Source: Bacteroidales bacterium
Lineage (GTDB): Bacteria > Bacteroidota > Bacteroidia > Bacteroidales > WCHB1-69
Reading direction: 5' to 3'
DNA length: 64,000 bases
NCBI GenBank assembly: GCA_017535665.1
Contig: JAFXTS010000020.1
Location: 1-64,000 of the forward strand
Positions within the stretch are counted from its first letter, which is position 1; every line of letters starts with the position of its first letter. Under the pieces are notes generated by a model. The model did no database searches, was not told the origin of the DNA, and saw only the letters and a list, made by a program, of their open reading frames with translations. Below are positions 8,446 to 16,707 of the stretch, piece after piece. The translations under genes and the position numbers were made by a program.

Positions 8446-9362
8446 TTGAAAAATGCAAATTTTGGGGATAAAACTTCCAAAATGACAACCTTCTACACTT
8501 CCTTAACACCTTCCTCGGCCCGTACATCGGTACAATCACCGACATCACGTATAGGCCGACCGAACAGTTGGGTTCCCTGCCGACTGAGAAGAGAGTGGTG
8601 CTGGATGTGCTCTGTACCACGCAGAATGACGACCAGGTCATTGTGGAGATGCAGAAGACCAGCCAGGAGTTCCTGAAGAACCGGATTGTGGCCTACTCGT
8701 CGCGGTTGATCAGCAATTCGCTGAAGGTGGGCGACCGCAAGTACAACTTTCCGCCCGTCATCTCCGTCCTTTTGGCCGATTTCAGCATCCCCGAACTGGT
8801 GAACCGTGAGGAGTTTACGCAGCGTGTGACGCTCAAAGATGAGATGAACAATATTTTTTCTGACAAGATGTCGTTTGTTTTGATAGATTTGAGTAAATTT
8901 GCCGCGCAAATGCAGTTCGACCAGCTGCTGGATGACAGGGAACGATGGTGCTACTCCATCCACAACATGAACAAGATGGAAGAGGGCGATATACCAAAGC
9001 GTTACGGCATCTTCCACAAGCTGTACGAGGACTGCCGATTAACAAAACTGAGCACTATGGAAAAGCAAGAGTATGAGAAGAGCGTACTGGAGTACGAGGA
9101 TGTGAAGGACGCGATGGACTACCATCACCGGTTGGGCATAGAAGAAGGATTCCAAAAGGGGATGGAAGAAGGGATTGAGAAAGGCAGGGAAGAGGGGAAA
9201 ATGGAAGGAAGAGCAGAAGGAAGAGCAGAAGGAAGAGAGGAAGCTCTCTTAAGTGCTGCCCGCAAACTCTTAGAGATGGGGCTTCCCATTCAAGAAATTG
9301 CCAAAGCGACTGGATTGGATGAGGAACAGTTGAAGTCTTTGGTGGGTAGTAATAAGTCGTAA
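8446..9362 (+). pseudogene. PD-(D/E)XK nuclease family transposase (Rpn/PDDEXK type), frameshifted and 5'-truncated
   Basis: The long frame reads TDITYRPTEQLGSLPTEKRV, then LDVLCTTQ and VIVEMQ, the D...ExQ core of the PDDEXK transposase family, and ends in the charged EEGxxxGxEEG coil typical of that family. The usual N-terminus is broken: FGDKTSK is found in one frame (8461-8481) and NDNLLHFLNTFLG in the next (from about 8481), so one A too many in the AAAA run near 8479-8482 shifts the frame. The first 20 or so residues of the family are missing altogether, and no good start codon precedes the homologous part. Family members were described as recombination-promoting nucleases. It sits right behind the truncated ribosomal operon. 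Confidence 0.75.
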
Positions 9363-9370
9363 AGAAATAA

Positions 9371-10324
9371 TCACCCCCTCAGTATCGCCTCGCACTCCGC
9401 TACCGTGAGGGCGAGCATCAGCCTCACCTTCTTCTCCTTGAAGTTGGGAATGCCCTTGAAATAGCCGGCATAGTGACGGCGCATCTCCAATACTGCAGTA
9501 CGTTCGCCTTTGACCTCCACCGCCCCCCGTAAGTGTTCCATACAGGTGTTCACCCGTTCCTCGTAAGTGGGTAGGGGAGTAGCGATGCCGGTGAAATAAT
9601 TCTTTATCTCCTTGAAAACAAATGGATTGCCGATAGCCGCCCGCCCTATCATCACACCATCAACCCCGTAACGGTCGCGGTATTCTGCCGCCTTCGCCCC
9701 GCTGTCGATGTCGCCGTTGCCCACAATGGGGATGGTGATACGCGGGTTGTTTTTTACTTCCCCTATCAGTGTCCAGTCGGCCGTGCCGCTGTACATCTGC
9801 GAGCGCGTGCGGCCGTGTATCGACAGCATCTGCACGCCTACATCTTGCAGCATCTCAGCCACCTGCACGATGGGCTTGTTGGCCTCTTCCCAACCGAGGC
9901 GTGTCTTGACGGTTACGGGAAGGCTCACGGCCTTCACCACCGACTCGGTAAGCCGTATCATCTTGGGAATGTCTTTCAGGATGGCCGCACCTGCCCCCTT
10001 CGCCACCACCTTTTTCACGGGACAGCCCCAGTTGATGTCGATGAAGTCGGGCTGCTCCTCTGCCGCAATTTCGGCCGCCTTTCGCAGCGAGTCCTCATCA
10101 TGTCCGAAAATCTGGATGCCGAACGGGCGCTCGCTGTCCGAAAACTGCATCTTCTTGCGGCTCTTCTCCACCTCGCGGATCAGGGCCTCCGAAGAGACAA
10201 ACTCCGAGATGAGCACATCGGCGCCAAAGGCCTTGCACAGCCGGCGGAACGATGCATCGGTCACCTCCTCCATCGGGGCGAGGAAAACGGGGAATTCTGT
10301 GGTGGGAAAGGGAAATTTTGCCAT
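9371..10324 (-). CDS. dusB: tRNA-dihydrouridine synthase
   Basis: The 317-residue protein is a flavin TIM barrel that reduces uridine in the tRNA D-loop. It shows the Dus landmarks: FLAPMEEVTDASFR at the start, the active-site Cys context (FIDINWGCPVKKVVAKGAG), the KTRLGW strand, the SIHGRTRSQMYSG segment and the FMN-phosphate region (GNGDIDS, GVDGVMIGRAAIGNPF). Length is normal. The DusB assignment, as against other Dus subfamilies, rests on the overall pattern and is less certain than the family. It stands alone between the PDDEXK remnant and rplY, transcribed leftward. Confidence 0.92.
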   Translation of the reverse strand: MAKFPFPTTEFPVFLAPMEEVTDASFRRLCKAFGADVLISEFVSSEALIREVEKSRKKMQFSDSERPFGIQIFGHDEDSLRKAAEIAAEEQPDFIDINWGCPVKKVVAKGAGAAILKDIPKMIRLTESVVKAVSLPVTVKTRLGWEEANKPIVQVAEMLQDVGVQMLSIHGRTRSQMYSGTADWTLIGEVKNNPRITIPIVGNGDIDSGAKAAEYRDRYGVDGVMIGRAAIGNPFVFKEIKNYFTGIATPLPTYEERVNTCMEHLRGAVEVKGERTAVLEMRRHYAGYFKGIPNFKEKKVRLMLALTVAECEAILRG

Positions 10325-10384
10325 AAAGAAAAAATAATAGGGACGCAGTTGCCCACGCCCCTACCATTTGTGTAATAATCAATA

Positions 10385-10957
10385 TTAAGCCTCTTCGGTC
10401 GGAGCCTCTTCCACGTTTCTGGTGGAGAGAACTGCGGTAACAACGGCGTTCGGATTCTCAACGAAAGTGATGTTGTCGATTTTCAAATCGTTGACCTTGA
10501 CGGAGTTGTCGATGTCGAGACCGGAGATGTCAACGGGAATGAATTCCGGAATGTCGTTCAACAAACCGCGCACTTTCAGTTTGCGCACTTTCTTCACGAG
10601 CTTACCACCACGGAGCACACCAGGAGAGGTGCCCATGATCTTGATGGGAAGGCCGATGGTGATCGGCTTGCCGTCCACTACTTCGAGGAAGTCCACGTGG
10701 AGCAGTTCATCGGTGATGGGATGATACTGGCTGGCCTGCAGGATGGCGGGAATCTCTTTGCCATCGAGGCTGATGATAGCGTAACGAACTTCGGGAGTGT
10801 AGATCAAGTTAGCGAACTGCTTTTTATCAACGACAAACTGGTACTGTTTTTCACCGCCGTAAAGCACGCACGGCACCAGACCGTTCTTACGTTGTTCTTT
10901 TGCGTCTCTTTTCCCTACGTTCTCTCTGGGAGAACCGCTAATAGATACTGATTTCAT
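10385..10957 (-). CDS. rplY: 50S ribosomal protein L25/general stress protein Ctc
   Basis: The 190-residue protein has the long TL5/Ctc form of L25: the N-terminal 5S rRNA-binding domain (KRDAKEQRKNGLVPCVLYGG, VRYAIISLDGKEIPAILQAS, DELLHVDFLEV) and the beta-rich C-terminal domain (PGVLRGGKLVKKVRKLKVRG, IPVDISGLDIDNSVKVNDL). It ends in an acidic tail (VEEAPTEEA). L25 binds 5S rRNA in the central protuberance. It follows the EF-G2 gene on the same strand with a hairpin between the two. No pth gene, a frequent neighbour, lies downstream. Confidence 0.93.
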   Translation of the reverse strand: MKSVSISGSPRENVGKRDAKEQRKNGLVPCVLYGGEKQYQFVVDKKQFANLIYTPEVRYAIISLDGKEIPAILQASQYHPITDELLHVDFLEVVDGKPITIGLPIKIMGTSPGVLRGGKLVKKVRKLKVRGLLNDIPEFIPVDISGLDIDNSVKVNDLKIDNITFVENPNAVVTAVLSTRNVEEAPTEEA

Positions 10958-10993
10958 TTTTAAATAATTTTGTGAATAATAAATAATTTTGAA

Positions 10994-11024
10994 GATAGGA
11001 GCCGGAGGTTGTCCAGCTCCTATC
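10994..11024 (-). terminator. Hairpin between EF-G2 and rplY
   Basis: GATAGGAGC and GCTCCTATC form a perfect 9-bp stem around a 13-base loop. The tail on the minus strand has only a weak T run (TTCAAAATT), so it may be an attenuator, an mRNA processing site or the rplY leader structure and not a clean terminator. Confidence 0.5.
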
Positions 11025-11040
11025 GAAATTTCTGTAAAGA

Positions 11041-13170
11041 CTACTCTTCGTCCTTGTTTTCCTCTTCGTACTTCTGGATGACGGCAGCCTGAACATCAGC
11101 AGGAACTTGCTGGTATTCAGCAAACTTCATCTCGTAGGAAGCACGACCAGAGGTGATGGAGCTCAGAGTGGTGGAATATTTGTTCATCTCGGCGAGCGGA
11201 ACTTTGGCGCGGATGGTCTGGAACTCGCCTTCGCTGTCCATACCCATCACCACCCCGCGGCGGCCCTGGAGGTCGGTCATCACATCACCCATTCTGTCTG
11301 AGGGAACGAAAACTTCCACATCGTAGATGGGTTCGAGGATCTTCGGATTGGCTTTTTTGAAAGCGTCCTTGAAGGCGTTACGACCAGCCAACTTGAATGC
11401 CAACTCGTTGGAGTCAACGGGGTGCATTTTACCGTCGTAGATGTTCACCACGATGTCGCGTGCGTAAGAACCGGTCAGCGGGCCTTCCTCCATCTTCTCC
11501 ATGATACCCTTGAGGATAGCGGGCATGAAGCGTGCGTCGATGGCACCACCCACGATACAGTTGTTGTAGATGAGCTTGCCGCCCCACGGCAGATCGTAGC
11601 TCTGGGTGTCGCGGATGGGGTATTTGGTCTGGTTCGGCATACCATCGAAATAGGGCTCGATGAGCATGTGAACTTCACCGAACTGGCCGGAACCACCAGA
11701 CTGTTTCTTGTGGCGGTACATAGCCTCAGCCGACTTGGTGATGGTTTCGCGATACGGGATCTTGGGAGCGTAGTATTCGATTTCAATCTTGTTGAGCTTC
11801 TCAATCATCCATTTGACGATGTTGAGCTGCTGCTCGCCCTGACCGGAGATGATAGTCTGCTTGAGCTCTTTCGACTGTTCCATGAGGAAGGTGAGGTCGC
11901 TCTTGCGGAGGCTGTTGAGCACGGCACCGAGTTTCTCTTCGTCGGAGCTATTCTTGGCGCGCACGGCGGTACGGAACTTCGGATCCGGATAAGCGGTCTT
12001 TTCAATTTGCATGTCGCCGCTCTTCACGAGGGTCTGGGAAGCACCGGTGCCTTTCAGCTTGATGGTGGCGACGATATCGCCAGCGCAAGCCTTCTCCACG
12101 TTTTCACGTTTCTGGCCGGCGAAGCAGAGAATCTGGGATACTCTCTCCTTGGTGGAGGTGTTGGTGTTGAGAAGGTCCATAGCTTCGGTAATTTCTCCAG
12201 AGCAGATCTTCATATAAGCCACATCGCCGAGGTGCTGCTCAACGGCAGTCTTCCAAACGTAAGCGACGGTGTTGCCGGTGGAGTCGCAAGCCACGTCTTC
12301 GCCGTTGGTGTTCTTGATGGGAAGTGCTTCGGCGGGGGTGGGGCAGTTGCCCTTGATGATCTGCATCATACGGTCCACGCCCTGGTCGGCTTTGGCGGAG
12401 ATGCAGAGCACCGGGAAGGTACCGCGGTTGATGACACCGAGCTTGAGGCCGCGCATCATCTCCTCTTCTGAAAGAGTACCCTCTTCGAAGAATTTGTCCA
12501 TGAGTTTCTCGTCGTTCTCAGCAGCTGCCTCGATAAGGGCGGCGTGCATCTCCTCGGCTTTGTCAGCTTCGGAAGCGGGAATCTCTTCCACAATCATCTT
12601 ACCGCCACCAGCGGGGAATTTGAGGAGTTTCTTGGAGAGAAGGTCGATGACGGAGTCGAAGCCGATACCGGCATTGACGGGGTACTGCAACGGGAGCACG
12701 CTGCCGCCGAAGTTGTGCTTCAGCTCGCGGAGGGTCTCGTCGAAGTTGGCTTTCTCGTGGTCGAGCTGGTTGACGACGAAGACGACGGGTTTGTGCATCT
12801 TCTTGGTCCAGCGCCACTGTGACTCTGCGCCAACGTCCACACCGTTCTGGGCGTTGATGACCATGACAGCGGTATCAGCCACTCTCAAGGCACCGATCAC
12901 TTCGCCCACGAAATCGTCGAAGCCGGGGCAGTCAATCATGTTGAACTTGGTGTTCTCAAATTCACTGTACAGCACGGAGGACTGGATGGACTGCTGTCTT
13001 TCCAGCTCCACTTCGCGATAGTCGGAGAGGGTGTTCTTGTCTTCAACGGTTCCGCGACGGCTGATGACGCCACCGTGGAAGGCCATCGTCTCAGCAAGGG
13101 TGGTTTTTCCAGTACGGTTACCACCGATAAGGGCGATGTTTCGGATGTCTTGTGTCTGATAAACTTTCAT
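11041..13170 (-). CDS. EF-G paralogue (EF-G2 type translation factor)
   Basis: The 709-residue protein has the full EF-G domain order (GTPase, domain II, III, IV, V) and the G4 motif NQLD. Its GTPase site is not canonical: the P-loop is GGNRTGKT in place of AHIDAGKT, and switch II is DCPGFDDF in place of DTPGHVDF, so the catalytic His is replaced by Phe. Domain IV keeps YRHKKQSGGSGQFGEVH and GGAIDARFMPAI. Bacteroides EF-G2 is known as a paralogue lacking GTPase activity that supports translation during starvation and gut colonisation; the missing His fits that type. Canonical fusA is not in the window. The acidic C-terminus (EEENKDEE) is also seen. Next to rplY, which suits a translation role. 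Confidence 0.85.
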   Translation of the reverse strand: MKVYQTQDIRNIALIGGNRTGKTTLAETMAFHGGVISRRGTVEDKNTLSDYREVELERQQSIQSSVLYSEFENTKFNMIDCPGFDDFVGEVIGALRVADTAVMVINAQNGVDVGAESQWRWTKKMHKPVVFVVNQLDHEKANFDETLRELKHNFGGSVLPLQYPVNAGIGFDSVIDLLSKKLLKFPAGGGKMIVEEIPASEADKAEEMHAALIEAAAENDEKLMDKFFEEGTLSEEEMMRGLKLGVINRGTFPVLCISAKADQGVDRMMQIIKGNCPTPAEALPIKNTNGEDVACDSTGNTVAYVWKTAVEQHLGDVAYMKICSGEITEAMDLLNTNTSTKERVSQILCFAGQKRENVEKACAGDIVATIKLKGTGASQTLVKSGDMQIEKTAYPDPKFRTAVRAKNSSDEEKLGAVLNSLRKSDLTFLMEQSKELKQTIISGQGEQQLNIVKWMIEKLNKIEIEYYAPKIPYRETITKSAEAMYRHKKQSGGSGQFGEVHMLIEPYFDGMPNQTKYPIRDTQSYDLPWGGKLIYNNCIVGGAIDARFMPAILKGIMEKMEEGPLTGSYARDIVVNIYDGKMHPVDSNELAFKLAGRNAFKDAFKKANPKILEPIYDVEVFVPSDRMGDVMTDLQGRRGVVMGMDSEGEFQTIRAKVPLAEMNKYSTTLSSITSGRASYEMKFAEYQQVPADVQAAVIQKYEEENKDEE

Positions 13171-13226
13171 TGTTCTAGCTTAATTATTTGATTATTACTA
13201 CTTTGTTGATTTTACATAAAAGTTTG

Positions 13227-13256
13227 CAAAATTACACATTTTTTTTCACATGGCAA
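13227..13256 (-). promoter_or_regulatory. Promoter of the EF-G2 gene
   Basis: On the minus strand TTG (13254-13256) is followed after 19 bases by TAATTTTG (13227-13234), a good Bacteroidetes promoter. A small palindrome (CACAT-GGCA-ATGTG, 13247-13260) overlaps the -33 region and could be an operator. Confidence 0.6.
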
Positions 13257-13305
13257 TGTGAATAAAGTAAAATAATCAAGAAAAGATAAAGCGCCGTTTC
13301 AACCC

Positions 13306-14493
13306 TTACCGGTCTTCAAAAAACTGGCGTACGCGGTTGAAGAAACTCTTGTCTTTTTTGGTGGGTTTGGGGATGAAATTTTCGGCCCCGTTCATCTGTT
13401 CGATGAGCTGGCGTTCCTCTTTGGTGAGTTTGGTCGGGGTCCACACGTTAACGTTGACGATGAGGTCGCCGACGCGCCGGCTGTTGACTTCCGGCAGGCC
13501 CTTCCCTTGCAGACGCAGCACGCTGCCACTCTGGGTGCCGGGGGCGATCTTCACCTTGGCTTTGCCTTTCACTAAAGGAATCTCTACCTCCGCGCCGAGT
13601 GCGGCCTGCGGGAATGAGATGTAGTAGTTGAGATACAGGTTGTTGCCATCTCTCTCGAAGATGGCATTTTCCTCTTCTTGTATTACCACGATGAGGTCGC
13701 CGGGGATGCCGCCGTTGGGCGCCGCGTTGCCCTTGCCGCGCTCGCGGATCTGCATGCCGTCCTGCACACCGGCGGGGATGTTGATGGTGACCACCTCCTC
13801 GCCCTTCACGGTGCCTTCACCATGACAGGTGGGACATTTGTCCTTGATGACCTCTCCCGTTCCGTGACAGGCACTGCAGGGCATTACCTGCTGCATGACG
13901 CCGAACATGGTGCGCTGCTGGTGAACCACCTGGCCGCGTCCCTGACAGGTGGGACAAGTCACGATGGAGGATTTGTCCTTCGCACCGGTGCCGCCGCAGG
14001 CAGCGCAAGTCACCTGCTTGGGGATTTTCAGCGTTTTGGTACATCCTTCTGCGATTTCTTCTAACTTGAGTTTCAGACGGATACGGATATCGCTGCCGCG
14101 ACGTACCGCCTTCTGCTGACCGCCGCCAAAACCGCTGAAACCGCCTCCGAAACCGCCTCCGAAACCGCCTCGGAAGCCGCCTCCGATGAAGTCGCCGAAG
14201 ATGCTGCCGAAATGCTCGAAGATGCTGTTGAGGTCGCTGGCATCGAAGCCGCCCGAAGAGGCGGCGCCGCGCAGACCTTCGTGACCGAACTGGTCGTAAC
14301 GGGCCTTCTTGTCGGGATTGCTCAGCACATCGTACGCCTCCGCCGCCTCCTTGAATTTCTCCTCTGCCGCCTTGTCACCCGGGTTGCGGTCGGGATGGTA
14401 CTCCATCGCCTTCTTCCGATAAGCCTTTTTTATCTCTTCCGGGGTCGAATTCTTATTCACCCCTAATACTTCATAATAATCACGTTTTTCCAT
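13306..14493 (-). CDS. dnaJ: Chaperone protein DnaJ
   Basis: The 395-residue co-chaperone stimulates DnaK ATPase. ATG 14493 ([15 protein letters not shown]) is preferred to an upstream TTG at 14502, which lies in a simple-repeat tract. Domains: J-domain with the HPD motif ([12 protein letters not shown]), a Gly/Phe-rich linker ([15 protein letters not shown]), four CxxCxGxG zinc repeats ([32 protein letters not shown]) and the C-terminal substrate domain. All key residues are present. It lies just downstream of grpE on the same strand, so the two are probably co-transcribed; dnaK is not in the window. Confidence 0.97.
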   Translation of the reverse strand: MEKRDYYEVLGVNKNSTPEEIKKAYRKKAMEYHPDRNPGDKAAEEKFKEAAEAYDVLSNPDKKARYDQFGHEGLRGAASSGGFDASDLNSIFEHFGSIFGDFIGGGFRGGFGGGFGGGFSGFGGGQQKAVRRGSDIRIRLKLKLEEIAEGCTKTLKIPKQVTCAACGGTGAKDKSSIVTCPTCQGRGQVVHQQRTMFGVMQQVMPCSACHGTGEVIKDKCPTCHGEGTVKGEEVVTINIPAGVQDGMQIRERGKGNAAPNGGIPGDLIVVIQEEENAIFERDGNNLYLNYYISFPQAALGAEVEIPLVKGKAKVKIAPGTQSGSVLRLQGKGLPEVNSRRVGDLIVNVNVWTPTKLTKEERQLIEQMNGAENFIPKPTKKDKSFFNRVRQFFEDR

Positions 14494-14496
14494 CAC

Positions 14497-14577
14497 TCTC
14501 AACTTTTAACTCTCAACTCTCAATTCTCAGTTTTCAACTCTCAATTTTCCGTTTTCAATTTTCCATTCTCCATTCTC
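14497..14577. repeat. Degenerate heptamer tract
   Basis: About 80 bases between grpE and dnaJ consist of variants of TCTCAAC, TCTCAAT, TTTCAAT and TTTTAAC in a row, with 7-base spacing over much of the length. The same kind of tract occurs in other gaps of this window. It is not coding. Confidence 0.7.
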
Positions 14578-15253
14578 ACTGTCCTACCACCACTTTCGCG
14601 TAGCGAATCACCTTGTCCTTGATTTTGTAGCCCTTTTCGGTCACATCAATCACCTTGCCCTTGTCCTCTTCGTTAGGGGTGGGGAAGTGGGTGACCGCCT
14701 CGTGCAGGTCGGTGTCGAATACTTCGCCTTTTGCCTCAATCTCGGTGACATCAAAATGTTTAAGAAGATTAGTTAATTTGTTGTAAATCAAATTAAAACC
14801 ATCTTTCATCACTTCGGCATCGGTCAGATTTTCGTTGGCCTTGATGGCGCGCTCGAAGTCATCGATAATGGGGAGAAGGCTCACAATCACCTTCTCGGAG
14901 GCCGTGGCCATGAGGTCCAATTTCTCCTTGTTTGTACGTTTCTTATAATTGTCGAATTCAGAATAGAGCAGCAGAAATTTGTTGTTTAATTCTGCTTTCT
15001 GCTTGTCAAGTGCTTCGTATTTTTTAGTGAGTTCTTCCAGTTGTTTTTTCAGGGCTTCCTCTTTTTTATTTTTTCTGCCAAAAAAAGACTTTTTTTCTTC
15101 CTCTTTGTCATTTTTTTCCTCCTCTTGATCCGCCTTTTCTTGCTCATTTTCGCAAGAAGATGCCTCTTCTGGTGACAAATTGTCAGTTTTCTGACCCTCT
15201 AAAGGATTGTTTTCAGCATCCAAATTTTCGGAATTGATTTTTTCTTCTGCCAT
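14576..15253 (-). CDS. grpE: Nucleotide exchange factor GrpE
   Basis: The 225-residue protein has the GrpE plan: a long charged N-terminal tail (residues 1-70, rich in Glu and Lys), a coiled-coil helix (EELTKKYEALDKQKAELNNK) with LLYSEFDNYKKRTNKEK, and the C-terminal beta domain (VIDVTEKGYKIKDKVIRYAK). It releases ADP from DnaK. The N-terminal tail is longer and more repetitive than in E. coli GrpE (197 residues). It is the first gene of a grpE-dnaJ pair transcribed leftward. Confidence 0.95.
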   Translation of the reverse strand: MAEEKINSENLDAENNPLEGQKTDNLSPEEASSCENEQEKADQEEEKNDKEEEKKSFFGRKNKKEEALKKQLEELTKKYEALDKQKAELNNKFLLLYSEFDNYKKRTNKEKLDLMATASEKVIVSLLPIIDDFERAIKANENLTDAEVMKDGFNLIYNKLTNLLKHFDVTEIEAKGEVFDTDLHEAVTHFPTPNEEDKGKVIDVTEKGYKIKDKVIRYAKVVVGQ

Positions 15254-15394
15254 AATATTTTAATTTTTAATTATTTACAATAAACAATGCTGACTTGAGA
15301 GAACAAGCCACAAAAGGGTATGCAAAAAGTTTGCCAAATCGTTCGACTGACAAAACGGCAGTCCTTAAAATGACGTTATTTGTGGAAAAAAATG

Positions 15395-15402
15395 TACTTT
15401 TG
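15395..15402 (+). promoter_or_regulatory. -7 promoter box for sdaA
   Basis: TACTTTTG matches TAnnTTTG and lies 22 bases before the ATG at 15424. This supports starting the protein at 15424 or 15427 and not at the earlier in-frame codon at 15295. A TTTG at 15379-15382 is closer than the usual -33. Confidence 0.5.
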
Positions 15403-15423
15403 CCGAGAAATTCTAAATGTTTG

Positions 15424-16605
15424 ATGATGGAAAGTATCCGGCATATTTTTAAGATAGGTCGTGGACCGTCGAGTTCGCATACAATGGGTCCCTCAAAGGC
15501 AGCGACTTTGGTTAGAGAGTTAACTCCCCATGCGGCCTCGTACGAAGTGGTGTTGTATGGTAGTTTGGCTGCTACGGGCAAGGGCCATTTCACTGATGTG
15601 GCGATTGTTGATGCTTTAGCGCCAATTCCAGTGCGGATTGTTTGGAAACCAGATGTTTTCCTGCCGGAACATCCTAATGGGATGGAATTTACTGCATTGG
15701 ATGCTCAAGGCAATGCATTGCTCACACGTCGCTATTTCAGCGTGGGGGGCGGCGACATTTCGCAGTCTGGTCAGCGGCAGTCTGACAAACACATCTACCA
15801 GTATTCCACCATGACCGACATCTTGTCGCATGTGGGAAATCGCAAGCTCTGGGAGTATGTAGCTGATTGTGAAGATGATGATATTTGGGAATATTTGGAG
15901 GCGGTTTGGCGGGTGATGCAACAGAGCATCAGGGAGGGCTTGGAGCACGAGAGTACGCTCCCCGGTGGCTTGCATCTGCCACGCAAAGCCTCGACGATGT
16001 ACTCGCGTGTGCAGGCCATGAACACCTCGCTGCAGCACCGATACTCCACGCCGGTGTATGCTTTCGCAGTGGCCGAAGAGAACGCCAGCGGCCGCACTAT
16101 CGTTACCGCGCCTACCTGCGGCTCTTGCGGCGTGCTGCCCGCTGTTTTATATACTTATTATCAGCAGTATGAACACAACGATAAGAAAATTCTGCATGCC
16201 CTTGCCACTGCCGGACTCATTGGCAACGTTATCAAATACAACGCCTCCATCAGTGGGGCGGAGGTCGGCTGTCAGGGAGAGGTGGGCTCGGCATGTGCCA
16301 TGGCCGCCGGTGCCTTCTGCCAGCTCATGGGCGGCTCTTCCTATCAGGTGGAATATGCTGCCGAGATGGGGCTGGAACATCACCTCGGCCTTACCTGCGA
16401 CCCTATCTGTGGACTGGTGCAAGTGCCTTGTATCGAGCGCAATGCGTTCGCCTCGGTGCGCGCCATCGATGCCGCCATGTTCGCCCTTATCTCCGATGGC
16501 AAGCACCTCGTCAGTTTCGACCGCGTGGTGCGCGTCATGAAGGCAACCGGCCACGACCTGCCTTCCCTCTACAAAGAGACCTCGTTGGGCGGTTTGGCCT
16601 TGTAG
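15424..16605 (+). CDS. sdaA: L-serine ammonia-lyase (iron-sulfur dependent)
   Basis: The 393-residue single-chain enzyme deaminates L-serine to pyruvate. MESIRHIFKIGRGPSSSHTM is the standard start of the beta domain, with the substrate-binding SSSHTMGP. The alpha domain follows (APTCGSCGVLPAVLY, GCQGEVGSACAMAAGAFC, CDPICGLVQVPCIERN) with the Cys residues that hold the 4Fe-4S cluster. Length and motifs are complete. The enzyme feeds serine into pyruvate during amino-acid use, in line with kamD further along. It is transcribed away from grpE. Confidence 0.94.
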   Translation: MMESIRHIFKIGRGPSSSHTMGPSKAATLVRELTPHAASYEVVLYGSLAATGKGHFTDVAIVDALAPIPVRIVWKPDVFLPEHPNGMEFTALDAQGNALLTRRYFSVGGGDISQSGQRQSDKHIYQYSTMTDILSHVGNRKLWEYVADCEDDDIWEYLEAVWRVMQQSIREGLEHESTLPGGLHLPRKASTMYSRVQAMNTSLQHRYSTPVYAFAVAEENASGRTIVTAPTCGSCGVLPAVLYTYYQQYEHNDKKILHALATAGLIGNVIKYNASISGAEVGCQGEVGSACAMAAGAFCQLMGGSSYQVEYAAEMGLEHHLGLTCDPICGLVQVPCIERNAFASVRAIDAAMFALISDGKHLVSFDRVVRVMKATGHDLPSLYKETSLGGLAL

Positions 16606-16677
16606 ATTTCAACTCGTCTTACTCCGTTCGCTCTCAATCCTTCAGCTACCCAATTTTCAATTCTCAATTTTAAATTG

Positions 16678-16685
16678 TATTTTTG
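16678..16685 (+). promoter_or_regulatory. -7 promoter box for the DUF4249 gene
   Basis: TATTTTTG matches TAnnTTTG and stands 22 bases before ATG 16708, just behind a short heptamer tract (CAATTTTCAATTCTCAATTT). It supports the later start. Confidence 0.5.
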
Positions 16686-16707
16686 CAGCCCAGTTTGCTT
16701 GTTGAAA

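Noticed and set aside
11422..12471. 349-residue plus-strand open frame opposite EF-G2
   Set aside because: It is antisense to a clear translation factor and its residue content (His, Val, Gly, Leu strings) is that of a mirrored GC-rich gene.
15295..15423. N-terminal extension of sdaA
   Set aside because: The promoter box and the family start MESIRHIFKIG both place the start at 15424 or 15427.
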